A stretch of DNA of 13,368 nucleotides from the NCBI GenBank assembly GCA_002436505.1, contig DJML01000041.1, positions 1-13,368 of the forward strand. The letters are read 5' to 3'. A model generated the notes under the pieces. The model saw nothing but the letters and a program-made list of their open reading frames with translations. It did not search any database and was not told where the DNA came from. This DNA is from Bacteroidetes bacterium UBA6491 (GTDB lineage: Bacteria; Bacteroidota; Bacteroidia; NS11-12g; UBA9320). Positions 7,192 through 13,368 of this stretch are shown here, one piece after another. Numbering within the stretch: position 1 is the first letter of the stretch; each line of letters starts with the position of its first letter. The position numbers and the translations under genes are program-made.

Positions 7192-7298
7192 CCCATGTTG
7201 CGCTGCAATTGAAATTCTAAATAAGCCAATTTATGTTACAAATTCAATTAATTATTAGTATATAATTGATTTTAAGATGTTTATAAAATCCACTTTTG

Positions 7299-9065
7299 TT
7301 AATTAATTCTAAAAACCGGGTATCTGAGGTGTTCTTTCTCATAATGAGGAGAATGCTGATATAACCAGTAAAGCTGATAACTGGCCTTGTTCTCTTTCGT
7401 CATATCTTTCAAGTCCACAGACATTTCATTGAACTTATCCCTAAGAATGCTGTCCTTTTGCAAATATTGGAATCCTTTGTCCTCAAAGACGTACGAGGAG
7501 TACCACTCTTTTTGTTGCAATATGGCATCATAAAAATTCCAGTTGAAATATGAATCCTCTGTTTCCGGTTCCAGAATGGTCATGATCAGACGGTCGAGAT
7601 AAGTACCCATTTCAATGATGTAATCCCCTTTTCTGAACTGGACAAAAGTTTCTTCCGATCTAACGGTCGTACCTGAATGAAAATAATGCTTCTCATAAGG
7701 TGTTTCAGAAGTTCTGTAATTTTCTATCCTGTAAACATTTACATGCATGACCGTGTCCCTGGTCAATTCCTTCATTTCTATGCCCAGTGCTGCTAATCGT
7801 TGCTCTGCATCACCAAATCCGCGCTTTAAGATGTATGCCTTTGGCTTTGTTATTGTCAGGCCGGGTTTATACTCTTTGTAATATGGTACATCTTTGACAT
7901 AAGGTGCGTTGCGGTCATAGAAAAGTCTCATCTCTCCGGTAATGTCGCTTGGTTTATACCCAAACTCATATCCATGAAACTTCAGCGTATCTTTTTGAGT
8001 TGAATCAATGCTATAATTGAATCCAAAGGAGTCGCTTCTTATGATGTTTGCCCTGGAATCCATTTTACGTTGCCTGAGCTCCGTCCCCTTGTAATGGATA
8101 AGGTTTACCGATGCCATCAGATAATAGTAAGTAGCCATTACTCTTTCCTTAAATGGTTTCAACATGTGTGTTTCGGTTATGTAACCGGGGATACTGATAC
8201 TCGAAAGATAACCTGTAGAATATCTTGGCGCATCATTAAAAGCTGAAAAACCATTGTCAGGTGGCTGGCCATGTACATTCACATAAGGTGATATCATCTG
8301 TCCTGACAATTTGGAATATCTTTCGGTCAGAAATGGGGTACATATCGTCTCCAGAGTATTTCTTAAAACAGGATCGCTCTTTGATGCCAGTGTGCTAAGA
8401 TAGGTCATTACGTAAGGATAATCGGCACCATTGCTAACATGTGTCTCGACATACAGGTCAGGATCACAGTACTGGATTATCTCTGCAAACGACCGGGCAT
8501 TTCTTGAATCCATTTTTATAAAGTCCCGGTTAAGGTCAAGATTTTGTGCGTTCCCTCTGAAGCCGTACTCCTCCGGTCCGTCCTGGTTTGCCCTTGAATA
8601 GCTGTTCCTGTTCAAAGCACCTCCTATGTTATAAAAAGGAATGCAGGCGATGATCACATCTTTGAAAAGATACCGAAGACTGTCCCTTTCAAGGATGTCC
8701 CGGTAGAGCATCATGGATGCATCGACGCCATCGGGTTCACCGGCATGTATCGCATTATTTATTAGTAGCAGAGGCTTGTTCCTGTACTTCAGGTCATTCC
8801 TGTTCATCGGTTCATCCGCCAGCACGATCACATGAATTGGCAGACCGGCATCTGTTTGTCCGAATTCGACAATGCTTACACGGCGATAGGCAGTATCGAG
8901 TCTTCTCCACCAGTCCATCGCTTCTTCATAACCGGGACTGGATGTGCTGTCACTTATTTCAAAATGAGTAGGCATTTTCCTGTTGACCCGCATATCAAAA
9001 GGGCCACAAGAACCCAGCGCCAGTAACGCGATACCTATGGATAATAATACAACTGACCTCTTCAT
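7299..9065 (-). CDS. M14-family zinc carboxypeptidase lipoprotein
   Basis: The protein has 588 residues. Residues 1-20 are a lipoprotein signal peptide with lipobox LGSC, so C20 is probably the lipid anchor. The M14 domain spans about 45-330. Zinc ligands H107 and E110 lie in NNAIHAGEPDG, N179-R180 in LDLNRDF correspond to the substrate-carboxylate site, H209 in YVETHVSNGADYPY is the third ligand, and E298 in GYITETHML is the likely catalytic glutamate. All are in the order expected for a working enzyme. Residues about 340-588 form a beta-rich extension seen in Bacteroidota relatives, with no named function. M14 enzymes remove C-terminal residues from peptides, so a role in peptide degradation or cell-wall peptide trimming at the envelope is inferred. 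It has its own promoter and is divergent from the DUF2797 unit. Confidence 0.93.
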   Translation of the reverse strand: MKRSVVLLSIGIALLALGSCGPFDMRVNRKMPTHFEISDSTSSPGYEEAMDWWRRLDTAYRRVSIVEFGQTDAGLPIHVIVLADEPMNRNDLKYRNKPLLLINNAIHAGEPDGVDASMMLYRDILERDSLRYLFKDVIIACIPFYNIGGALNRNSYSRANQDGPEEYGFRGNAQNLDLNRDFIKMDSRNARSFAEIIQYCDPDLYVETHVSNGADYPYVMTYLSTLASKSDPVLRNTLETICTPFLTERYSKLSGQMISPYVNVHGQPPDNGFSAFNDAPRYSTGYLSSISIPGYITETHMLKPFKERVMATYYYLMASVNLIHYKGTELRQRKMDSRANIIRSDSFGFNYSIDSTQKDTLKFHGYEFGYKPSDITGEMRLFYDRNAPYVKDVPYYKEYKPGLTITKPKAYILKRGFGDAEQRLAALGIEMKELTRDTVMHVNVYRIENYRTSETPYEKHYFHSGTTVRSEETFVQFRKGDYIIEMGTYLDRLIMTILEPETEDSYFNWNFYDAILQQKEWYSSYVFEDKGFQYLQKDSILRDKFNEMSVDLKDMTKENKASYQLYWLYQHSPHYEKEHLRYPVFRIN

Positions 9066-9073
9066 GTTGTGAA

Positions 9074-9081
9074 CAAAGATA
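9074..9081 (-). promoter_or_regulatory. -7 box TATCTTTG before the M14 carboxypeptidase gene
   Basis: TATCTTTG on the minus strand matches TAnnTTTG at all fixed positions and lies eight bases before the ATG at 9065. No good TTTG is found at the -33 distance; the upstream DNA there is A/T-rich. Confidence 0.5.
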
Positions 9082-9136
9082 TCGTATGAATTATTATTTA
9101 TTTAGGTTGGGTTCTTAATGCTTTGCACTCTTCATC

Positions 9137-9223
9137 ATGAAGACACAATATTTTGCAGAATTCAATGGGTCGAATACCAGGTTCGATACATTCTTTGAAT
9201 TTTATAGTAGATTCGAAAAGTGA
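9137..9223 (+). CDS. 28-codon aromatic-rich ORF overlapping the DUF2797 start
   Basis: ATG at 9137 opens a frame of 28 codons that ends with TGA at 9221-9223. Seven residues are Phe and two are Tyr (Y5 F6 F9 F16 F19 F20 F22 Y23 F26), so about a third are aromatic. Its stop overlaps the GTG start of the DUF2797 gene in the four bases GTGA, the classic geometry of translational coupling. The frame fills most of the space between the divergent promoter region and the next gene. It could be a leader peptide, a small protein, or a chance frame in AT-rich DNA, where TTT and TTC are frequent. No hairpin series typical of an attenuator was found in the 87 bases. Confidence 0.35.
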   Translation: MKTQYFAEFNGSNTRFDTFFEFYSRFEK

Positions 9224-10041
9224 TCATCGAAGGAAATTTAAGGAAAATGGAAGGGACAATGGGGGATACAGTTCACTATCAACTGCCACTCCATGACGTC
9301 CTGGATCCAATGGACAATATTGACATGAATGAGCTTGTTGGCAAACGTGTCGGGATTGAGTTCATGCATTACCTCAACAGCGTGTTGTCCGGCCGTAGAA
9401 TGAAAAAAGCCTACGGGGAGGGAATGACATACGATGAATTCGCGAATGCTCCGGAAGCATCGCCCAGCATCATCCGTCCTGAACTAAGCCGAATTCATGA
9501 AGGAATTGCACTGCGCGATTATGTGTGGGAAATGGAGCATCACATGAAACCGCATACAGTGTATCTTTCTATTACGAATAATAAAAAGGTAGGTGTTACA
9601 AGGGACACGCAGGTACCTTCACGTTGGATAGATCAGGGGGCCGTCAAAGCAGTAGTGCTTGCCAACACTCCTTATCGTCAGCTTGCGGGTCTGATCGAAG
9701 TTGCCTTAAAGCAGCACATATCGGATAAGACCAACTGGCAGAGAATGCTAAAAGGTGAGATTGAGGATAGCGACCTGGCTGAAGAGAAGTCAAACCTTAT
9801 CACATTTTTACCTGACAATCTTAAAGAATATGTTGCTAAAGACGACCTGATAACAGAACTAAAATACCCGGTCCTGTCCTATCCTGAAAAGGTTACTTCG
9901 ATCAAATTGGACAAGATCCCTGAATTCACTAAAACACTGACCGGTATCCGGGGTCAGTACCTCATGTTTGACGATGGACATGTTTTCAATGTTAGAAGTC
10001 ATGCAGGGTGTCGGGTCAGGATTCATTTACCCGATATGTAA
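9220..10041 (+). CDS. DUF2797 family protein lacking the usual zinc-finger cysteines
   Basis: The 273-residue protein starts with GTG at 9220; an in-frame TAG lies at 9208, and EGNLRKM at residues 4-10 is the usual family N-terminus, so no earlier start is needed. Strong family blocks follow: IIRPELSRIHEGIALRD (84-100), KPHTVYL, KVGVTRDTQVPSRWIDQGA, LAGLIEVALKQH, DKTNWQRML and the C-terminal YPVLSYPEKV and GIRGQYLMFDDG. As I recall the family, a CxxC-x12-CxxC finger lies between the N-terminal part and the RPELCR block. Here the six expected cysteine positions read S54, S57, T70, E73, S83 and S90, while the surrounding spacing is kept. The only cysteine left is near residue 264. The KVG(V/I)TR part resembles a GIY-YIG-like core; no function is established. 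The gene converges on the DUF4159 gene with a 4-bp gap. Confidence 0.9.
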   Translation: MIIEGNLRKMEGTMGDTVHYQLPLHDVLDPMDNIDMNELVGKRVGIEFMHYLNSVLSGRRMKKAYGEGMTYDEFANAPEASPSIIRPELSRIHEGIALRDYVWEMEHHMKPHTVYLSITNNKKVGVTRDTQVPSRWIDQGAVKAVVLANTPYRQLAGLIEVALKQHISDKTNWQRMLKGEIEDSDLAEEKSNLITFLPDNLKEYVAKDDLITELKYPVLSYPEKVTSIKLDKIPEFTKTLTGIRGQYLMFDDGHVFNVRSHAGCRVRIHLPDM

Positions 10042-10045
10042 GCCA

Positions 10046-10699
10046 TCAGTGGGTGAACACATAGTGAATGATATTGGCACCCATTTTCAATGCTTTTTGC
10101 CTTGTAGCCTCTGAATCATTATAGATACCCTGATCTTCCCAGCCATTCCCCAGATCACATTCTGTATCGTAAAAGCAAACAAGTCTGCCTTTATAGATCA
10201 GTCCGAACCCCTGCGGTGGTTTTCCGTCATGTTCATGGATCTTCGGCAAGCCAGCTTCAAACCTGAACGGCTTCTGGTATATTTCATGTTCGAAAGGCAA
10301 TTCTACGAACTCAAGCTCAGGAAATACCCGTTTCATTTGCGGTCTTATGAATTTATCCAGGCCATAATTATCATCGATGTGCAGAAAACCTCCTGAAACC
10401 AGATATTTCCTCAGGTTGTCCGCATCATCATCTGTAAAGACAACGTTGCCGTGGCCCGTCATATATACATAGGGGTAGTTGAAAATATCTATTGATGAGG
10501 ATTCCACAACCGCATCCACAGGGTCGATATTGGTCTCAAGATTATCGTTGCAGAATTCGATCAGATTCGGCAAGGCAGTCCTGTTGGCGTACCAGTCCCC
10601 TCCCCCCTTATATTTTAACTTGGCGATCTGGAACGATGGCTCCTGTATAAAAGAGGAAAAAAGAAAAATTGCGGCAGCAAGAATGACGATCCGTTTCAT
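10046..10699 (-). CDS. Exported DUF4159 protein
   Basis: The protein has 217 residues from the ATG at 10699. A frame start three codons earlier would use TTG and is less likely. Residues 1-18 are a signal peptide or N-terminal anchor (MKRIVILAAAIFLFSSFI) without a lipobox. The rest is one DUF4159 domain: QIAKLKYKGGGDWYANRTALPNL-like opening at about 24-46, YPYVYMTGHGNVVF, LRKYLVSGGFLHIDDNYG, the FPELEFVELPFEHEIY segment, and a C-terminal GANIIHYVFTH. The domain has a class I glutamine-amidotransferase-like fold, without a clear catalytic Cys-His pair here. Its biochemical role is unknown; relatives often sit with BatA-type or MoxR genes, which are absent here. It begins 26 bp after the rsmE stop, so it may be the second gene of an operon, although a -7 box lies in that gap. 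Confidence 0.9.
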   Translation of the reverse strand: MKRIVILAAAIFLFSSFIQEPSFQIAKLKYKGGGDWYANRTALPNLIEFCNDNLETNIDPVDAVVESSSIDIFNYPYVYMTGHGNVVFTDDDADNLRKYLVSGGFLHIDDNYGLDKFIRPQMKRVFPELEFVELPFEHEIYQKPFRFEAGLPKIHEHDGKPPQGFGLIYKGRLVCFYDTECDLGNGWEDQGIYNDSEATRQKALKMGANIIHYVFTH

Positions 10700-10705
10700 G
10701 AGGGA

Positions 10706-10713
10706 CAAAGTTA
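10706..10713 (-). promoter_or_regulatory. -7 box TAACTTTG before the DUF4159 gene
   Basis: TAACTTTG on the minus strand matches TAnnTTTG fully and ends six bases before the ATG at 10699. It lies in the 26-bp gap after rsmE. The -33 region is weak (TTTC about 22 bases upstream, inside the rsmE 3' end). If active, it would uncouple this gene from rsmE. Confidence 0.45.
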
Positions 10714-10725
10714 CTTTATCAAATG

Positions 10726-11424
10726 TTAAACGAACGAAAGATTTAAAATGGTACAGGCAACAACAGCCGCCGTTTCCGTTCTAAGCCTGGTTTTTCCCAA
10801 TGTCACAGGAATGAAACCATTCTCAAGTGCCATGGATACTTCTGCGGAGGAAAAACCTCCTTCAGGACCGATCAGGACGATGCTGTCTTCTTTTATCGCC
10901 AGATTGCTCATTGGAATGGACTCCACATGTTCGTCAAGATGTGCGATATATCGTCCTTTTTCAGTAATATTTTCAAACAACCCTGAGTACTTTTTCATTT
11001 CATTCAACTGAGGAAGTACGGCCTGCCCTGATTGTTTCATTGCAGAAAGCGTTTTCTTGCTGAGACGATCTGGCCTAAGGATCTTTCTTTCACTGTTCTC
11101 ACAATGAATAAAACTAATTTCATCGACCCCGATCTCTGTCACTTTTTCAGTCATCCATTCCATCCTGTCAATGTTCTTTGTAGGTGCAACTGCCAGATGT
11201 ATCCTATGCTTCCTAAACGAGGACCGGTCTTCCTGAGTTTCGATCCGAATCATTGCCCTTTTGCTGACTTCTTCTATAACTCCTGTAAAATAATTGCCCT
11301 TGCCGTCCACAACCTCGATCAGATCACCGGTTCTTTTTCTCAATACCCTCATGCAATGATGAGTCTCATTCTCGTCAAGATAAAGATATCCATCCTCGAC
11401 CTGTGAGCTGTAAAAGATCTGCAT
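10726..11424 (-). CDS. rsmE: 16S rRNA (uracil-1498-N3)-methyltransferase
   Basis: RsmE transfers a methyl group from S-adenosylmethionine to N3 of U1498 in 16S rRNA within the assembled 30S subunit. The protein has 232 residues, normal for the family. Residues 1-70 are the PUA-like RNA-binding domain (MQIFYSSQVE, then ETHHCMRVLRKRTGD). The SPOUT methyltransferase domain follows: VAPTKNIDRMEWMTEKVTEIGV, the KQSGQAVLP motif, LIGPEGGFSSAE at about 184-195, and LGKTRLRTETAAVVA at about 209-223, which form the knotted SAM site. The frame is open 109 codons further upstream, but that extension is low-complexity sequence antisense to the divergent lipoprotein gene, so the ATG at 11424, matching the family N-terminus, is chosen. 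A near-consensus box (CATTTTTG, 11431-11438) lies six bases before it. Confidence 0.95.
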   Translation of the reverse strand: MQIFYSSQVEDGYLYLDENETHHCMRVLRKRTGDLIEVVDGKGNYFTGVIEEVSKRAMIRIETQEDRSSFRKHRIHLAVAPTKNIDRMEWMTEKVTEIGVDEISFIHCENSERKILRPDRLSKKTLSAMKQSGQAVLPQLNEMKKYSGLFENITEKGRYIAHLDEHVESIPMSNLAIKEDSIVLIGPEGGFSSAEVSMALENGFIPVTLGKTRLRTETAAVVACTILNLSFV

Positions 11425-11430
11425 AGGATG

Positions 11431-11438
11431 CAAAAATG
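11431..11438 (-). promoter_or_regulatory. Near-consensus -7 box before rsmE
   Basis: CATTTTTG on the minus strand matches TAnnTTTG at all but the first base and ends six bases before the rsmE ATG. The longer string TATCATTTTTGCATCC resembles the sequence preceding the HEAT-cyclophilin gene. No clear -33 element is seen. Confidence 0.35.
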
Positions 11439-11527
11439 ATATTTTATACCCATTTCCTTTTAGATGCGGCATGATAATTGTGCATTTTTTTTCGTTATAT
11501 TTATTGGTTAAGATGATCCGGATAAAG

Positions 11528-12382
11528 ATGAAAAACAAAATGAAAACCAGACCATTCAGGTGGCTGAAAATTAGTCTAATGATCGCTGTTATAGGCAGCA
11601 TGTTCGTTTTAGATGGCTGTGTTGACAATGAAGACCCAATCCCGGTCGACGAACAGATCACAGATCCTCCGGCAAATTTTGTAAAGAAGGTAATGATCGA
11701 AATGTTCAATGGAGAAGATTTTGATGTAAAGGATGCCGATGCCGAGATCAAATCTCTTATAACCTCCTATGCAGGAAAGGTTTACAGTGCAAGCATGCAT
11801 TTCAATGACCATTTGCAGATCTCACAACATGACGTTGTGACACAACATCTTGGAGGGATAACGGCTTATCCACGTTCAGCGATCGATCGTGTGCCCGCAG
11901 ACGAAGGCAGTTCTCAGGCAGGTGAGACCATCTATAGCCGTGGACTCTGGAACGTAAATACGGATCTTAGGTTACAGGAGAAGTCAAATGTCGGGTTAGC
12001 CATCCAAAGTGCCATTACAGGGAATACTGCTTCCTGTGAGGTATTGATATCAAACAATCAGGCGATCATCGCTGATACCCGCCTCACTGTATATCTCATT
12101 GAGAACAGCATCAATGCCATAGATCAGAACGGGGTGACAGGTACATACAAACATGACCGTGTCCTCAGAAGGGTGCTTACAGCCGGACTCGGCAACACCA
12201 TCGACCTTAAGGATGTTTCAGGGACCATTTCACGTTCGTTCAACTCTTTTGATATCAGCAGTTATAATGCTTCAAACCTTTATATCATCGCTTTTATCAA
12301 TAAAGTAGGGCCTAACAGTGATACCCACGAGATACTGAATGTGCAGCAGGTAAAACTTGGCAATACCAAAAACTGGAACTAG
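11528..12382 (+). CDS. Omp28-related lipoprotein without the CxxC motif
   Basis: The protein has 284 residues from the ATG at 11528. ATGs at 11513 and 11540 are also possible and only change the length of the basic n-region; the frame itself is open from 11471. A lipoprotein signal peptide runs to the lipobox VLDGC (C31). The region after it, FVKKVMIEMFNGEDFDVKDADAEIKSLITSYAGKVY in outline (51-86), aligns with the thioredoxin-like opening of Omp28 proteins (K-V-L-I-E-D-F-T-G-H-x-C-x-x-C-P). The later part has LRLQEKSNVGLAIQSAITG, LTVYLIE, HDRVLRRVLTAGLGNTID and LYIIAFI...EILNVQQVKL, which is the rest of the family pattern. The two cysteines of the CxxC are replaced by F65 and K68. It should be anchored in the outer or inner membrane facing the periplasm. 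Function is unknown; redox activity is unlikely without the cysteines. Confidence 0.82.
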   Translation: MKNKMKTRPFRWLKISLMIAVIGSMFVLDGCVDNEDPIPVDEQITDPPANFVKKVMIEMFNGEDFDVKDADAEIKSLITSYAGKVYSASMHFNDHLQISQHDVVTQHLGGITAYPRSAIDRVPADEGSSQAGETIYSRGLWNVNTDLRLQEKSNVGLAIQSAITGNTASCEVLISNNQAIIADTRLTVYLIENSINAIDQNGVTGTYKHDRVLRRVLTAGLGNTIDLKDVSGTISRSFNSFDISSYNASNLYIIAFINKVGPNSDTHEILNVQQVKLGNTKNWN

Positions 12383-12432
12383 AACAAACCTCGGCCTTTC
12401 AGCGAAACTTCCCCAGTAAATGCCTGCTAGAA

Positions 12433-13368
12433 TTAACCCTCTGCAGTACCGGGCTGCAATTTCCGCGACCTGTTACCTTCTCCTGGTTTGAAGCCTGGCT
12501 TAACCCAGAACAGCAATAGGAAGCCAGCAATGAACAATAACATTAATACGAGCACAGAAGCTCTCATTCCACCTGCGATCCCGGCTGTGAAACCAAATAA
12601 AAATGGTCCGACTGCCAAACCTATCTTTTCAAGTGAATCGTAGAAACTAAAATAAGATGTGGTGTCCTCCGTATCAGGTAGCATTTTAGCATATGTTGAC
12701 CTTGATATTGACTGGATGCCACCCATTACAAAACCTACGATACAGGCCAGAACATAGAACTCTGACGGTGTATGGATATTATAAGCGATAATGCATACCA
12801 GGATCCATACAATGATCGTGATCCTGAGAACATTTATATTACCGAGGAACTTTGTCAGCCTGGACATGATCGTTGCTCCTGCAATTGCCACTATCTGGAT
12901 CAGCATTACGCTGACCAGCAGCCCACTGGTATCTCTGACACCATTTGCATCAACAGGCCAGGCAATTTCTTTCTCTGCAAAAATGACGGCCATTATCATT
13001 ACTGTCTGAACCCCTGTATTGTAAACAAAAAATGCAGCCAGATAACGTTTAAGTGCGATCTGATCCTGCAACTGGACAAATACTTTGATCAATTCCTTAA
13101 ATCCCTTTGTGATATGAGCCTTCGCCAAATCTACCTTACCTGCACGGTTATAGATGTCACCGGGCAAACGGCGGTATGTTATCTGGGCAAAACCAGCCCA
13201 CCATATACCAACAGCGAGAAAGCCGTATTTAACCGGCATACCGAAGCCCTTATATCCGACAAGAATTGAAGTAAGCAAAATGACACTGCCGATATATCCC
13301 AAAGAAAACCCTTTGGCGCTTAAACGATCCTGCATGTCAGGTGTGGCAATATCCGGCAGGTAGGAATT
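12433..13368 (-). CDS. UMF1-type MFS transporter, 3' part (5' end outside the window)
   Basis: The frame stays open to the right edge; the ATG at 13335 is internal, because 11 more codons (NSYLPDIATPD) are readable upstream and match the family pattern N-S-F/Y-L-P-E/D-I-A-T. About 311 C-terminal residues are seen with some eight membrane segments of the expected twelve. The diagnostic block is GGIQSISRSTYAKMLPDTEDTTSYFSFYDSLEKIGLAVGPFLFG, covering parts of two helices, which is typical of the Atg22-like/UMF1 branch of the major facilitator superfamily. The C-terminus is a charged cytoplasmic tail. Yeast Atg22 exports amino acids from the vacuole; the substrate of bacterial relatives is not known, and none can be inferred from here. 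The gene converges on the Omp28-like gene with 50 bp between and no clear terminator. Confidence 0.9.
   Translation of the reverse strand, partial: NSYLPDIATPDMQDRLSAKGFSLGYIGSVILLTSILVGYKGFGMPVKYGFLAVGIWWAGFAQITYRRLPGDIYNRAGKVDLAKAHITKGFKELIKVFVQLQDQIALKRYLAAFFVYNTGVQTVMIMAVIFAEKEIAWPVDANGVRDTSGLLVSVMLIQIVAIAGATIMSRLTKFLGNINVLRITIIVWILVCIIAYNIHTPSEFYVLACIVGFVMGGIQSISRSTYAKMLPDTEDTTSYFSFYDSLEKIGLAVGPFLFGFTAGIAGGMRASVLVLMLLFIAGFLLLFWVKPGFKPGEGNRSRKLQPGTAEG

Noticed and set aside
7244..7269. Palindrome TCAATTA-N12-TAATTGA between the M14 and small secreted protein genes
   Set aside because: It consists almost only of A and T in very AT-rich DNA, with no T-tract on either strand, so chance is likely. 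It could be a weak operator but nothing supports that.
11425..11751. A 109-codon N-terminal extension of rsmE
   Set aside because: The family N-terminus begins exactly at the ATG at 11424; the extension runs antisense through the signal-peptide region of the Omp28-like gene and is low-complexity.
12772..13269. A 165-codon plus-strand frame across the MFS transporter gene
   Set aside because: It is antisense to membrane-helix codons that are clearly coding, and the peptide is Cys/His/Asp-rich without domain structure.
1..13368. tRNA, rRNA, CRISPR array, insertion sequence, phage gene, toxin-antitoxin or defence gene
   Set aside because: I looked in all gaps and on both strands and saw no cloverleaf, regular spaced repeat, transposase or terminal inverted repeat. 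All gaps are under about 200 bases.

Overview
The window looks like ordinary chromosomal DNA of a member of the Bacteroidota, probably Cytophagales-like, although the exact lineage cannot be fixed from this sequence. Three things point this way. Several genes are preceded by the Bacteroidota sigma-factor -7 box TAnnTTTG instead of an E. coli-type promoter. Shine-Dalgarno sequences are absent in front of the starts. The gene content is typical of the phylum: DUF2797, DUF4159, Omp28-type lipoprotein, HEAT-cyclophilin lipoprotein, a GreA/B-like small protein and a UMF1-type MFS transporter. No mobile element, tRNA, rRNA, CRISPR array or phage gene was seen, and no gap without a gene exceeds about 200 bases.

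Layout, left part (1-6000): the 3' end of a left-handed beta-helix (gamma-carbonic-anhydrase-like) protein; a GreA/GreB-like coiled-coil protein; a convergent DUF302 protein; a 2-Cys peroxiredoxin with an almost ideal Bacteroidota promoter and a strong intrinsic terminator; a lipoprotein fusing HEAT repeats to a cyclophilin domain; and an M61 aminopeptidase with a C-terminal PDZ domain.

Middle (6000-9100), all on the minus strand: a DinB-superfamily protein, a small secreted protein of unknown function, and an M14 zinc carboxypeptidase lipoprotein. A divergent intergenic region of 154 bp follows. It holds a 28-codon aromatic-rich reading frame that overlaps the GTG start of the next gene by 4 bases.

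Right part (9137-13368): a DUF2797 protein in which all six usual family cysteines are replaced; convergent to it, a DUF4159 protein lying 26 bp behind the 16S rRNA methyltransferase gene rsmE; divergent from rsmE, an Omp28-like lipoprotein without the family CxxC; and the 3' part of an MFS transporter cut by the right edge.

The genes do not form one pathway. Common threads are the cell envelope and periplasm (three lipoproteins, two further exported proteins, three peptidase or isomerase domains) and oxidative stress (peroxiredoxin, possibly DUF302). I see no convincing new multi-gene system. The observations most worth a check are the cysteine-free DUF2797 protein with its coupled upstream mini-ORF, the Omp28 homologue without CxxC, and the repeated placement of -7 boxes only 5-8 bases before start codons, which predicts near-leaderless mRNAs.
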